64,000 nucleotides of DNA, taken from the NCBI GenBank assembly GCA_041394265.1, contig JAWKIO010000005.1:1054001-1118000 (forward strand). Reading direction: 5' to 3'. Each line of letters starts with the position of its first letter. Position 1 is the stretch's first letter. This document shows, piece by piece, positions 1 through 8,815 of this stretch. The notes under the pieces were generated by a model. The model made no database searches, was not told where the DNA came from, and saw only the letters and a list, made by a program, of their open reading frames with translations. The stretch comes from Acidimicrobiales bacterium. GTDB lineage: Bacteria > Actinomycetota > Acidimicrobiia > Acidimicrobiales > SZUA-35. A program made the position numbers and the translations under genes.

Positions 1-1334
1 ATCATGATCACGCTCTCGATCTCGGACGCGGCCACGTTCTCGGCCCCGACCTTCAGCATGTCCTTGCTGCGGTCGCTGAAGTAGAGCCAGCCGTCGTCGT
101 CGATGCGGATCACATCGCCGGTGTTGAACCAACCGTTCTCGTCGAAGGCGTCGGCGTTGGCTTGCGGGTTGCCGTAGTACTCCTTGAACAGAGACACGCC
201 TCGCACGCCACGCACGTGGAGGACACCCTTGCCACCCGGTCCCACGATCGAGCCGTCGTCGTCACGGATCTGCAGCTCATATTCGGGGGCGACCCGACCG
301 ATCGTGCCCGACGGTCCGGGCTGGTCATAGTCGGTGACGATACCGTGGGTCAGGGTCTCGGTCATCCCCCACCATCCCATCACCTGGACGCCAAAGTGCT
401 CGGCGATCGACGGGAGATGCGCCGCCGTTCCCCACATGCGGTAGTGGTGGTCGGGCACGGGCTGGTTGGCGATGGCCTTGAAGGCGAACGGGATGGTCGA
501 CAGCCATGTGGCCTTGTTGGCGATCGACACGTCCCAGAAGCGCGACGCCGAGAACTTCGGCTGCACCACGAGGGTCCCGCCCGACCAGTGGGTCGCGAGC
601 ATCGAGTAGCCCTGGGCGTTGGTGTGGAACAGTGGCATGAACGCGATCGTGGTGTCGTCGTTGCGTAGCCGCATGTGGATGGCCGACACCTTGCCGGCCC
701 ACAGCCCGTTGGCGTGGGTCCACAGCACCGCCTTCGGGCGAGAGGTCGTGCCCGAGGTGAACTGCACGCTGAGGTTGCGCATGGGATCGGCGGGCAGCTC
801 GGGCGGCTGGCCGTTGCTCAGCAGATCGGCGAATGGCACGGCATCGAACGTCAACGCATCGATCGGCGCAGCGGGCGGTTCGCCGGCATCGTTGTCGGTG
901 ACGGCCACGAACCGCAGCTCGGGGCACGAGTCGAACATCAGCTGTGCATAGGTCGGCTGCGTGATCGCGCATACCGCCGACACGTGGTCGGAGAAGTAGC
1001 TGAGGTCTCGGGCCACCGAGTGGGTGTTCGTCGAGACGGCGACCGCGCCAAGTTCGGCGCACCCGTACCAAGCGATCAAGAACTCGAGCGAGTTGTCGAG
1101 GTGGATGATCACGAAGTCGCCGGACCGCACACCCCGCTCGTGCAGCCCCGCAGCAAGTGAGCGAGCCTGCGCTTGCAGCTCGGCGTAGGTGAGCACCGCA
1201 CGGTCGCCCGTGAACGGCTCCCAGACGACCGCCACCTTGTCGGGCGACCGCCGCACCCACTGGGAGAGCATCCACGGGATGTCCATCCCATCCATCGATT
1301 GGATTCGTGAGGCGTCGATCTGGTCGCTGAGCAC
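1..1334 (-). CDS. Acyl-CoA synthetase (AMP-forming), 3' end cut by window
   Basis: ANL-superfamily adenylate-forming enzyme that would activate a carboxylic acid as an acyl-adenylate and then an acyl-CoA. Reading leftwards from a GTG at 1334, the protein starts VLSDQIDASRIQ and runs about 444 residues to the window edge. It contains the P-loop motif TSGTTSRPKAV, the A5 motif GWWGMTET, a WFNTGDVIRIDDDG segment and the hinge region DMLKVGAENVAASEIE. The C-terminal subdomain with the catalytic lysine lies outside the window. In-frame ATGs at 1295 and 1286 are alternative starts; the GTG has a weak AGGTG upstream. The motif spacing resembles CaiC/FadD-like ligases, but the substrate cannot be read from sequence. 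Overlapping ORFs in other frames are shadows. Confidence 0.9.
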   Translation of the reverse strand, partial: MLSDQIDASRIQSMDGMDIPWMLSQWVRRSPDKVAVVWEPFTGDRAVLTYAELQAQARSLAAGLHERGVRSGDFVIIHLDNSLEFLIAWYGCAELGAVAVSTNTHSVARDLSYFSDHVSAVCAITQPTYAQLMFDSCPELRFVAVTDNDAGEPPAAPIDALTFDAVPFADLLSNGQPPELPADPMRNLSVQFTSGTTSRPKAVLWTHANGLWAGKVSAIHMRLRNDDTTIAFMPLFHTNAQGYSMLATHWSGGTLVVQPKFSASRFWDVSIANKATWLSTIPFAFKAIANQPVPDHHYRMWGTAAHLPSIAEHFGVQVMGWWGMTETLTHGIVTDYDQPGPSGTIGRVAPEYELQIRDDDGSIVGPGGKGVLHVRGVRGVSLFKEYYGNPQANADAFDENGWFNTGDVIRIDDDGWLYFSDRSKDMLKVGAENVAASEIESVIM

Positions 1335-1402
1335 GGTGCACCTGTCATGGGTCGAGGACGGACGGCACCGCCGAAGCTAATCCGCAGGGTCGGGATGAGC
1401 CA

Positions 1403-1978
1403 TTACGCGTCGGGCCAGCGACGCTCCACGCCGTTCGGCAGGGGAACAGCGAAGGCGTTGAGGGTCAGCGAGATGAGGCAGTAGTAGCCGCATAGTGACA
1501 CCAACTCGACCATCTGCTGCTGACCCAGGAGGTCGGCAGCGGCCTGGTAGATCTCGGGGTCGAGCCGACCGTCGCGCACCAACTGGTACGCCAGTTCGTA
1601 GACGATCCGCTCGTCGTCGCGATCGAACGTGGGTGTCTCCCCTGCCCCGATCGCGTCGACCGTCGCTGCCGTCACGCCCGCGTCCAACGCCATCGTCGAA
1701 TGGGCGTACCACTCGAACTCGGACTTCCAGCGGGCCCCGACGGTGATGATCGCCAGCTCGATGAGGCGACGATCCAGGTCCATCTCGAAGCGGAGGGAAG
1801 CACCGAGGCGCGACAGGTTCTTGCCGATCGTGGGCGCGTGCAGCCACGCGTTGAACGGGCCATGGAGGCCGCCCTCGTCGTTCACGAGGCTGTCGCCCCG
1901 CGGGCCCAGGATGGCGTCCCACAGTGCAGCACCCTGCTCGTCGAGTTGGTCCTTGGTGAGTGAGGTCAGTCGAGTCAT
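1403..1978 (-). CDS. Carboxymuconolactone decarboxylase (CMD/AhpD-like) family protein
   Basis: A 191-residue helical protein starting MTRLTSLTKDQLDEQG. A CMD-like core (roughly residues 45-160) carries EWYAHSTMALDAGV, with the Glu-x3-His pair typical of the family, and a later LCGYYC pair of cysteines. Family members include gamma-carboxymuconolactone decarboxylases and AhpD-type peroxidase partners; many in actinobacteria are uncharacterised, so no reaction is assigned. The reading frame continues upstream, but the extension would run into the divergent gene at 2004 and is rich in Arg/Pro shadow sequence, so I chose the ATG at 1978. Only 25 bp separate it from the divergent acetyltransferase gene, so the two promoters must overlap. 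Confidence 0.8.
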   Translation of the reverse strand: MTRLTSLTKDQLDEQGAALWDAILGPRGDSLVNDEGGLHGPFNAWLHAPTIGKNLSRLGASLRFEMDLDRRLIELAIITVGARWKSEFEWYAHSTMALDAGVTAATVDAIGAGETPTFDRDDERIVYELAYQLVRDGRLDPEIYQAAADLLGQQQMVELVSLCGYYCLISLTLNAFAVPLPNGVERRWPDA

Positions 1979-2003
1979 GGCCGCGACACTAGATTGCGGC
2001 CGC

Positions 2004-2909
2004 ATGGGACGAGCCAACGGTGCACGACGCGAGCCGACGATCCGACGAGGCCACGCCGACGATGTCATCGAGTGCACCCGCGTGTGGCGGGCGACGGTCG
2101 ACCGCTCGCTACCAGCACCAGCGGCCGGCTACCAGCTGTACCAGCATGAGCTCGACACCGGCACCCTGCTCGTCGCCGAGGTCGACGGTGTGCTCGCCGG
2201 CTTTGCCGGATCGATCACTCGCGGCGAGCGATGGTTTCTGGGCGACCTCTTCGTACACCCCGAGCACCACGGCCTCGGACTGGGGCGACAACTGCTCGAC
2301 CAACTGGTTGCCGTCGATGCACCCGGGAAGCTTCGAGCGACGATGGCTTCGGATGACCCGCGAGCTCTGACGCTCTACACGCAGCTGGGCATGACGCCGA
2401 GGTGGCCGTGCTTCTCGTTGATCGGACGCTCCGACATCGACATGCCGACCGTCGCCGATCCCGCAGGCGCCACGGTGGATCGGGCGGAGCGGTGCTCGGC
2501 CATCGACCTGGCCGAGCAGGCGCAGCCTTGCGCGTACGACCTCTCCCCGATCGACCTCGACTACTGGGAACGAACGGCCGCAGCCGAGTTCGTGCTTGTC
2601 GCCGATGCCGGTGGCGCTGTCGTCCGCTGGTCGACGCCGTTTGCGATCGCACATCCCGACGCCATCAGTGTCGGCCCGTTGTTCGCCCGGTCACCCGAGG
2701 TACTTCCGGGCGTCGTCGCTGCTGTCCTCGCCTTCATCCGCAGCGAGGATCCGGACCATCCGACGAAGCTGTACGTTCCCGGCACGAGCGCCGCGCTTCG
2801 ACCATTGCTCGACGCCGGGCACCGGATCGAGGAGTTCGACCTGTTCTCGTCGTCGTCTCCCTCGATCCTCGACCCGACGCGAGTGCTCCCGAGTCACGAC
2901 CTGCTGTAG
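2004..2909 (+). CDS. GNAT family N-acetyltransferase, two-domain
   Basis: A 301-residue protein. The N-terminal half (about 12-140) is a GNAT domain: beta-strand LLVAEVDGVLAGFAGS, then FVHPEHHGLGLGRQLLDQL, which contains the acetyl-CoA pyrophosphate-binding Q/R-x-x-G-x-G/A loop (HHGLGLGRQL), then ALTLYTQLGM, a typical motif B end. The second half (about 145-300) has a similar strand/helix rhythm but no intact CoA loop and probably is a degenerate GNAT copy. It likely transfers an acetyl group from acetyl-CoA to an unknown amine. The ATG at 2004 was chosen because the longer frame overlaps the divergent CMD gene. It is convergent with the binding-protein gene that ends at 2955. Confidence 0.85.
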   Translation: MGRANGARREPTIRRGHADDVIECTRVWRATVDRSLPAPAAGYQLYQHELDTGTLLVAEVDGVLAGFAGSITRGERWFLGDLFVHPEHHGLGLGRQLLDQLVAVDAPGKLRATMASDDPRALTLYTQLGMTPRWPCFSLIGRSDIDMPTVADPAGATVDRAERCSAIDLAEQAQPCAYDLSPIDLDYWERTAAAEFVLVADAGGAVVRWSTPFAIAHPDAISVGPLFARSPEVLPGVVAAVLAFIRSEDPDHPTKLYVPGTSAALRPLLDAGHRIEEFDLFSSSSPSILDPTRVLPSHDLL

Positions 2910-2954
2910 CCGACCTCGGGCGGGGGCCGATATCGGGATGCTGTCGTTGTCGGC

Positions 2955-4748
2955 TCAGATGCGCTCGTCGGCCGAGCCTCGACGGCTGAGCGCAAAGGCG
3001 CCGCCACCCAGGACCACGATGGCGGCGACGACGCCACCGATCAGCAGGCCGGTGTTCGACCCGCCGTCGCTCCCTCCGCCAACTGGGGTCAGACGGGTGT
3101 AGCTGGGCGACGAATTGGAGAAGAACACCGCACCGATCTCTGCGGGCTGGCGCACCCAGCCCTCGAACCGATCGGTCCGGTAGGCCTGGAGGTCGGCGCC
3201 CTCGAACAGCACGACATAGGCAGCTTCCTCGTAGAAGTCGAGGACCATCTGGTGGACGATGTCTCGGCGCTTGCCCCGATCGAGCTCCACGTGCTGCTGG
3301 TCGTAGAGGGCGTCGTACTCCGGTGTGCACCAGTTGGCGTCGTTGTAGCCGTAGTCGTCGGCCGCATAGCTCACCTGGGCACAGGTGAAGTACGACAGCA
3401 TGGGATCCGGGTCGACATAGGGCGTCCATCCCCACGAGAACAGGTCGAACTCGCCGGCCGAGACCACGTCGGTGAGCTGGGAGTCATCGAAGACTTCGAC
3501 CGTGGTGGCGATGCCGATGTCTTCCAACCAGCCGGTGATGAATTCGGTCAGCTGAGGCTCGGAAGTGGACTCCGAACGCTGGACATAGCGCAGGTTCAAC
3601 GGTTGGCCGCCGCCGGGCATCTCTCGGACACCGTCGCCATCGGTGTCGACGTAGCCGGCGTCTTCGAGCATCGAGTTGGCGAGCGCCGGGTCGAAGGCGA
3701 ACTCGAGGTCGGCCGGGAGAGCTGGCTTCCAGAACGGGTCGACCGATGGGACCAGCACGGTGCCCTTCTCGCCCAGCCCGAGCAGCACTCGATCGAACAA
3801 GGTGTCGCGGTCGATGGCGTGGGCAATCGCCTGGCGGACGGTCTTGTCGAGCAGTGCCGGGTGACCGTCACCGATGCCGCCGGCACCGGCGTTCATGCCG
3901 AGCTCGGAGAATCCGCCCTGCGACCCCTTGATCGCCACGATGTCGGGGTCGGCGTCGAGTCGCTCGAAGCTGGCGGAGGGAACGTTGTGGGCAGCGTCGA
4001 GCTCGCCCTGTTGCAGGGCCGCAGCCATGGCGTCGCCGTTGCTGAAGACGCGGTACACGATGCGATCGATGGGCGGCTTCTTGCCCTCCCAGCCGTAGAA
4101 GCTGGGGTTCACCTTCATGATCCAGCTCTCGTTCGGGCTCCACGACTCCATCACATACGGACCGGAACCCACCCCGTCGAGTCCGTCGTAGGCCTCGATG
4201 TCGTCGGCGGCGATCGGCTCGTAGATGTGCTTCGGCACGATGTAGACGTCGAGGATCGGCAGGCGTGGATCAGGCTCGGAACTCACCACCTCGACCGTGC
4301 GGTCGTCGACTGCGGTGGCGTCGAGGTTGCCGGTTGCCGAGGAGTGGTTGATCCACTCCTCATCGCGTGACCGATTGATCGTGTAGGCCACGTCGTCGGC
4401 CGTCAGCGGTTCACCGTCGGACCAGACCAGCCCCTCACGGAGGTGATAGGTGACGGTCTGGCCGTCGTCGGAGACGTCCCACGACTCGGCCAGACCCGGA
4501 GCGATCGTGAGATCGTCCGCCGTCTTGTCGGTCAGCGCCGCGTACTGAAGGTTCCACACCTCGTAGGACGACACGAGATAGCCGGCGGTGACGTTCGGAC
4601 TGTCGAGGTCCTGGGTGACGCCGATGGTCAGGGTGACGAGATCTTCCTGCGCCCCCGAGACCGTCGGTACGGCGAGCACTGTCCCCGCCAACGCCACACA
4701 CAGCACGGCCGTCAAAATGGCCACGAACCGACGACGCATGTCGACCAT
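2955..4748 (-). CDS. ABC transporter substrate-binding protein, family 5 (peptide/nickel type)
   Basis: About 597 residues. It has a signal peptide at the N-terminus (MRRRFVAILTAVLCVALAGT) followed by SBP_bac_5 features: TLTIGVTQDLDSPN, GLAESWDVSDDGQTVTYHLR, YGWEGKKPPIDRIVYRVF and VRQAIAHAIDRDTLFDRV. Such proteins deliver oligopeptides, nickel or sugars to Dpp/Opp permeases. No lipobox is present. Instead, after a Gly/Ser-rich stretch the C-terminus has one membrane helix (LLIGGVVAAIVVLGGGAFAL) and a short Arg-containing tail, so the protein is probably anchored at its C-terminus. The start is either 4748 (MVDMRRR) or 4739 (MRRR). It lies 110 bp downstream of the S9 peptidase and 4 kb from the dpp-like genes, which lack their own binding protein. 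Confidence 0.9.
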   Translation of the reverse strand: MVDMRRRFVAILTAVLCVALAGTVLAVPTVSGAQEDLVTLTIGVTQDLDSPNVTAGYLVSSYEVWNLQYAALTDKTADDLTIAPGLAESWDVSDDGQTVTYHLREGLVWSDGEPLTADDVAYTINRSRDEEWINHSSATGNLDATAVDDRTVEVVSSEPDPRLPILDVYIVPKHIYEPIAADDIEAYDGLDGVGSGPYVMESWSPNESWIMKVNPSFYGWEGKKPPIDRIVYRVFSNGDAMAAALQQGELDAAHNVPSASFERLDADPDIVAIKGSQGGFSELGMNAGAGGIGDGHPALLDKTVRQAIAHAIDRDTLFDRVLLGLGEKGTVLVPSVDPFWKPALPADLEFAFDPALANSMLEDAGYVDTDGDGVREMPGGGQPLNLRYVQRSESTSEPQLTEFITGWLEDIGIATTVEVFDDSQLTDVVSAGEFDLFSWGWTPYVDPDPMLSYFTCAQVSYAADDYGYNDANWCTPEYDALYDQQHVELDRGKRRDIVHQMVLDFYEEAAYVVLFEGADLQAYRTDRFEGWVRQPAEIGAVFFSNSSPSYTRLTPVGGGSDGGSNTGLLIGGVVAAIVVLGGGAFALSRRGSADERI

Positions 4749-4858
4749 CCAGATTTTGCAGGAGCAGGCGGGGTGCCTGCGAGTGGCGAGCATTCTGCAC
4801 CCTGGCGCAGGATGCAGCAACCCGCCGCTGCGCTCGTCACGCAACGGTGACCTGATCC

Positions 4859-6742
4859 TTACTGGAGGTACCAGTCGAGGAACCGCTCGAGCCGACGGTA
4901 GAAGTCGAGGAACGGCTCCCGGCGGAGGAACCCATGGCCCTCGGTCGGATAGGTCACGTAGTCGTAGGTGGCGCCGATTCGACGAAGCGCCTCGACGAGT
5001 TCTTCGGACTGGGCCGGATGGACACGGGCGTCCTGCTCGCCGTGGGCAACAAGGATCGGCGCCGAGATCGCATCGATCCGATGGATCGGCGAACCCGTCC
5101 GGTAGCCCCCGGGATTGTCCGACGGATGTCGCATCATGCGCTCGAGGTCGAGTCGTCCGACCCGGTCGCCCTGGGCCCAGCTCGTCAGGATGTCGCAGTC
5201 GCCGTACTTCGCCACCGCGCACGCGAACTGGTCGCCGTCGACCACCGACAGCAACGCCATGTAGGACCCGTAGCTGGCGCCGAAGATCCCGATCCGACGA
5301 GCGTCGACCCAGTCCTGCTCCGCCAGCCAGGTGTGTGCGGCAAGGCAGTCGGCAGTGTCGGCGGCGCCCCACACACCGTGGTTCGCTCGCTCGTGATCAC
5401 GGCCGTAGCTCGTGCTGCCCTTGAAGTTCGGGGCGAGCCAGGCGTATCCCTTGTCGACGAAGTACTGGGCAATGCCATCCCACTCGTCGCCGTAGTGCGA
5501 CGTCGGGCCACCGTGTGGGTGGACGATCGCGGCACAGGGGGCCTCGGGTGTCGCTGTGCTCGGCCGGTACAGAAATGCCGGCACGTCGCCTCCCGGCGAG
5601 GAATACCAGACATGCTCAGGTCGAACGTGGGGTGCCGAACGAACCGGCACCGGGGTGGGGCGCACTCGGTCGACGATCGTAGGTGCTGCCCCGGCTGCTC
5701 CCGACCACGACACCTCGACCAGCCGAGGCGCAACGTCGGCCGCCTCGTGGACGGCGAGCAGACGGCCGCTCCCGATCCACGTCGGCGCCGACCACACGCC
5801 GCCGGCGGCGATCAGCTGCACCGCTCCGCTGACCGGGTCGATCGCCACGAGATCAGACACACCGTGACGGGTGCGGATGGCGGCGAGACCGTGCTCGCTC
5901 CATGCGAACTCGCCGAGATCGGCCTCTGCGTCAGTGAGTCGGCGACGATCACCGGTCGTCACGTCCCAGAGGTACGCCTCGTACCAGCCCGACGATTCCG
6001 ACCGGAAGATCACGGTGCTGCCGTCAGGTGACCAGGATGGGTTGCTGTCGTGCATCGCCGGCTCGCCGTCGAGTTCGTCGACGACGCCGAGCGCAGTCGG
6101 ATCGAGCGAGATCGTGACGATGCGGGAGGCGTTCAGATCGGTTCGCGGCGAATGCACCGCCGTGGCTTGTGAGCCATCGGGCGACACCGCCACCTCGCCG
6201 AGGTCGCCGTCGAGTTCGGCCAGCGGGGTGATCCAGCCCGAGTCGATGGCCACCACACCGAGGACGGTGCGGCCGTGTGGCTGGGTCGGGCTGGGTCGAT
6301 CGATCTCGACGATCAGCCGAGCATCGTCGATCCACACCGGACTGCCGGCGTCGCACAGCTTGCGGGCGGGGCCTCCGTTGGTGAGCCAGATCGCGTCGCC
6401 ATTGGTGTAGGCGACGGTCGATCCGTCGGGGCTGAAGCGCGGACCGGTGTCCTCCCAGAACGCGGCGATCGTACGATCGGTCGTCCACCGGTCGGGTACC
6501 ACCTCGCCGGTGGTGCCACCGGGCCCGACCTTGAACGTCCAGATGTCGGAGCTGTCACGGTCGAGCACGAACGCCACGCGGCCAGCGCGAACATCGAGTT
6601 GACGTGGCCGCTCGACGGCCACAATCGCTTCGAGTCGCCAATGCGGCGGCGGAACCATGTCGGGAAGCGGGGGGACGGGAATTCCCCCGTGCTCGACGAC
6701 GCCGGTGACGCCAGTCCCGGGAGTAGGGGTGGCCGCTGACAT
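4859..6742 (-). CDS. S9 family prolyl-oligopeptidase-type serine peptidase
   Basis: About 627 residues. The N-terminal half (about 30-370) is a beta-propeller with TolB/WD40-like repeats (GPRFSPDGSTVAYT, VAVSPDGSQATAVH, NPSWSPDGSTVIFR). The C-terminal alpha/beta-hydrolase has the nucleophile motif GASYGSYM (Ser490), the acid in AHGEQDARVHP (Asp571) and the base in PTEGHGF (His603). These give the complete catalytic triad of an acylaminoacyl-peptidase/dipeptidyl-peptidase-like enzyme, which cleaves short peptides. No signal peptide is evident, so it is probably cytoplasmic. The start at 6742 (MSAATPT) is preferred over 6763 because it has GGAG about 8 nt upstream. With the peptide-binding protein directly downstream, it suggests oligopeptide use. 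Confidence 0.9.
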   Translation of the reverse strand: MSAATPTPGTGVTGVVEHGGIPVPPLPDMVPPPHWRLEAIVAVERPRQLDVRAGRVAFVLDRDSSDIWTFKVGPGGTTGEVVPDRWTTDRTIAAFWEDTGPRFSPDGSTVAYTNGDAIWLTNGGPARKLCDAGSPVWIDDARLIVEIDRPSPTQPHGRTVLGVVAIDSGWITPLAELDGDLGEVAVSPDGSQATAVHSPRTDLNASRIVTISLDPTALGVVDELDGEPAMHDSNPSWSPDGSTVIFRSESSGWYEAYLWDVTTGDRRRLTDAEADLGEFAWSEHGLAAIRTRHGVSDLVAIDPVSGAVQLIAAGGVWSAPTWIGSGRLLAVHEAADVAPRLVEVSWSGAAGAAPTIVDRVRPTPVPVRSAPHVRPEHVWYSSPGGDVPAFLYRPSTATPEAPCAAIVHPHGGPTSHYGDEWDGIAQYFVDKGYAWLAPNFKGSTSYGRDHERANHGVWGAADTADCLAAHTWLAEQDWVDARRIGIFGASYGSYMALLSVVDGDQFACAVAKYGDCDILTSWAQGDRVGRLDLERMMRHPSDNPGGYRTGSPIHRIDAISAPILVAHGEQDARVHPAQSEELVEALRRIGATYDYVTYPTEGHGFLRREPFLDFYRRLERFLDWYLQ

Positions 6743-6811
6743 GCGCACGCTCCGAACGGACATGGCCGCCGATCACGGCCAACGATCGGCGAACCGTAGC
6801 CACTCACCGCA

Positions 6812-6918
6812 TTCTGTGCGTCATTCTCACCGCCCCCACCCCTTCTGTGCGTCAGAGTTCCCGGCTGCGGGAAGTTTGACGCACAGAACGGGGATGGCGG
6901 TGTGTTTGACGCACAGAA
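6812..6918. repeat. Palindromic repeat element, copy A (four 12-bp units)
   Basis: TTCTGTGCGTCA occurs at 6812-6823 and 6843-6854, and its reverse complement TGACGCACAGAA at 6877-6888 and 6907-6918. Unit starts are spaced 31, 34 and 30 bp. The two inner units, with flanking CCCC/GGGG and an internal TTCCCG/CGGGAA pair, would fold into a long hairpin. A second copy with 30/34/30 spacing is at 50949-51054. It lies between two genes that both read leftwards. The geometry suggests a dispersed REP/BIME-like element or a processed hairpin; there is no T-tract to make it a standard terminator. Confidence 0.85.
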
Positions 6919-6948
6919 CGGGTGAGTCCGGGGCGGTGCGCGTTGGCG

Positions 6949-7290
6949 CTACTCGAGGGTGCAGGTGTCGCCGCTGCAGTCGTAGCCCTTGGTGGCCTGG
7001 CGGAGGTAGCGGAAACCGATGCCGACCCCGACGGCGTAGATCGCGCCGAGCACGAGACCGGTCCCGAGCGTGTTCCGACTGACGAGAGCACCGAACGCCG
7101 AGCTCCCGAAGATCGACGCCAGCACCGCCATCGACAGCGGAAGATGGCACGGGCAGAAAACGAACGACCAGATGAGCCACCTCCGCCCCTTGCGCTCGAG
7201 CGCCTTGGCGTCGACTGGCGGCGCAACACCCTCGCCGAGCTGGCTCGTGGCCGCGTCGGTCGTCGACTCCAACAGCGTCTCGGTACTCAT
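6949..7290 (-). CDS. MerE-like small membrane protein with CPCHLP motif
   Basis: A 113-residue protein, MSTETLLESTTDAAT at the N-terminus. After about 45 polar residues come two hydrophobic helices; the first begins with WSFVFCPCHLPLSMAVLA and the second is GLVLGAIYAVGVGIGFRYL, followed by RQATKG. The Cys-Pro-Cys-His-Leu-Pro signature at the head of the first helix, the two-helix layout and the basic C-terminal turn match the MerE family of inner-membrane mercury/methylmercury carriers. A C-terminal CSGDTC pair of cysteines is an extra thiol site. No merR, merA or merT is nearby, so a role in mercury transport is not established. Longer antisense frames across the neighbouring dehydrogenase are shadows. 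Confidence 0.7.
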   Translation of the reverse strand: MSTETLLESTTDAATSQLGEGVAPPVDAKALERKGRRWLIWSFVFCPCHLPLSMAVLASIFGSSAFGALVSRNTLGTGLVLGAIYAVGVGIGFRYLRQATKGYDCSGDTCTLE

Positions 7291-7410
7291 GCAACTCCAT
7301 CGGCCAAATGTCCGGACAACTTGAGCCGACATCCAGTCGACCCGGCCCCGTTTCGAACCCCACGAGCTGCTCCCGGTAGTGTCGGACCGCCGCCGGACCA
7401 AAGGACGCAC

Positions 7411-8739
7411 GTGACCACGACCGAAGCGAACCCGACCATCAACCCTGTCGAGGCCGTGCGGGCCTTCCTCGAGGAGCAATGGGATCCCGACCTCACGGTC
7501 GCCGAGTGGTGGCAGCGGCTCGGGCTGGCCGGTTGGTCGGCGCCGTCGTTGCCGACCAACGCCTACGGCCACGGTCTGTCTCGGTCCGATGCGCTCGCCG
7601 TCGCTCGTGCCATCGCCGACTTCGGCGCCGTCGGCGGTCCGAGCGGACTGGGCCTGATGCTGGCGGCGCCCACGATCGCCAGCCACGGCACCCAGGAACA
7701 GATCGACACCCTGGTGCGCGACATCGTCACCGGGCAGCGCGCCTGGTGCCAGCTGTTCAGCGAGCCCGGTGCCGGCTCCGACCTCGCCGGCCTGTCCACC
7801 CGGGCCGTTCGAGACGGCGACGAGTGGATCGTCAATGGTCAGAAGGTGTGGACCTCGCTCGGCCAGTCGGCCGACATGGGCATGCTCATCGCTCGCACGA
7901 ACCCCGAGGCACCAAAGCACCAGGGCATCACCTGGTTTGCGATCGACATGCACCAGAAGGGTGTCGAGATCCGGCCGCTCTACGAGATGACCGGCCACGC
8001 GATGTTCAACGAAGTGTTCCTGACCGACGCTGTGGTCCGGGACCAGGACACCATCGGCGGGCTCAACAACGGCTGGGCCGTTGCCAACACCACCCTGATG
8101 AACGAGCGGGCTGGCCTCAGCGCCGGCGGCGGTGGCGGCGCGGTCACCGCAACGCCGGGCACGGTCGCAGGACAGCTCGAACGACGTGTCGGCGATCTGG
8201 TCCAGGCTCGGGCGGAGCGCCGGGCTCGATCGGCCGCCACCGCAACCGAGAAGAAGGACGACAAGCCGAAGGACGCGTTGCTCGTCCAGTTCGCTCGGAG
8301 CTTCGGCAAGCTCGATGATCCGACGATCCGGCAAGACCTCATGCGGCTGCACACCCTCAACGCCGTCGCCGGCTACAACACCCAGCGGGTCAAGGCCGCC
8401 CGCAGCAAGGGTCAGGACATCCCGGGCATGGCCAACATCGGCAAGCTCCAGATGAGCGATGTGGTCCGGCTGAGCCGAGACCTCGGTCTCCGCATCCTGG
8501 GAGCGTCCGGGATGCTGCACGCCTACACCCCCGAGCAGAAGCAGGCGCTCGACGCCGCCACCGGCAACCCGTTCCTCGCCATGGTCACGCACTCGGCGCT
8601 CTATGCGCAGGCGCCGCCGATCTACGGCGGCACCGACCAGATCCAGAAGAACATCATCGGCGAACGAGTCCTCGGCCTGCCGAAGGAACCCAACGACGAC
8701 AAGACCAAGCCGTTCTCGGAGCTCCCGAAGAACGCCTGA
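7411..8739 (+). CDS. Acyl-CoA dehydrogenase family protein
   Basis: A 442-residue flavoprotein starting at GTG 7411 with AAAGGA 5 nt upstream. Motifs: CQLFSEPGAGSDLAGL (FAD/substrate contact), WIVNGQKVWTS and the C-terminal PIYGGTDQIQKNIIGERVLG. This class oxidises acyl-CoA thioesters at C2-C3 and passes electrons to ETF. The middle domain is followed by an unusual insertion (about residues 237-290), which is Gly-rich and then strongly charged (RRARSAATATEKKDDKPKD), where typical family members go straight into the helical C-domain. The substrate is unknown. It stands alone on the plus strand, convergent with the peptide transporter genes. Confidence 0.9.
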   Translation: MTTTEANPTINPVEAVRAFLEEQWDPDLTVAEWWQRLGLAGWSAPSLPTNAYGHGLSRSDALAVARAIADFGAVGGPSGLGLMLAAPTIASHGTQEQIDTLVRDIVTGQRAWCQLFSEPGAGSDLAGLSTRAVRDGDEWIVNGQKVWTSLGQSADMGMLIARTNPEAPKHQGITWFAIDMHQKGVEIRPLYEMTGHAMFNEVFLTDAVVRDQDTIGGLNNGWAVANTTLMNERAGLSAGGGGGAVTATPGTVAGQLERRVGDLVQARAERRARSAATATEKKDDKPKDALLVQFARSFGKLDDPTIRQDLMRLHTLNAVAGYNTQRVKAARSKGQDIPGMANIGKLQMSDVVRLSRDLGLRILGASGMLHAYTPEQKQALDAATGNPFLAMVTHSALYAQAPPIYGGTDQIQKNIIGERVLGLPKEPNDDKTKPFSELPKNA

Positions 8740-8815
8740 CGCCGACCGAGGCCGCGGTCTCGTCGCTACCTGAGAGCCAGCACGACAACCGAAGCCGAAT
8801 CCGAGAGCCGGAGCG

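Noticed and set aside
4749..5372. Upstream extension of the family-5 binding-protein frame to 5372
   Set aside because: It overlaps the S9 peptidase gene and reads Arg/Pro/Gly-rich sequence; the signal peptide at 4739-4748 marks the real start.
7393..7406. GGACCAAAGGAC considered as a DosR-like box before the acyl-CoA dehydrogenase
   Set aside because: It is not palindromic (the second half repeats GGAC in the same sense), and the AAAGGA part is better explained as the ribosome-binding site.
8744..8759. GACCG/CGGTC hairpin between the acyl-CoA dehydrogenase and dppF-like genes
   Set aside because: Five-base stem with six-base loop and no T-tract; expected by chance in GC-rich sequence.
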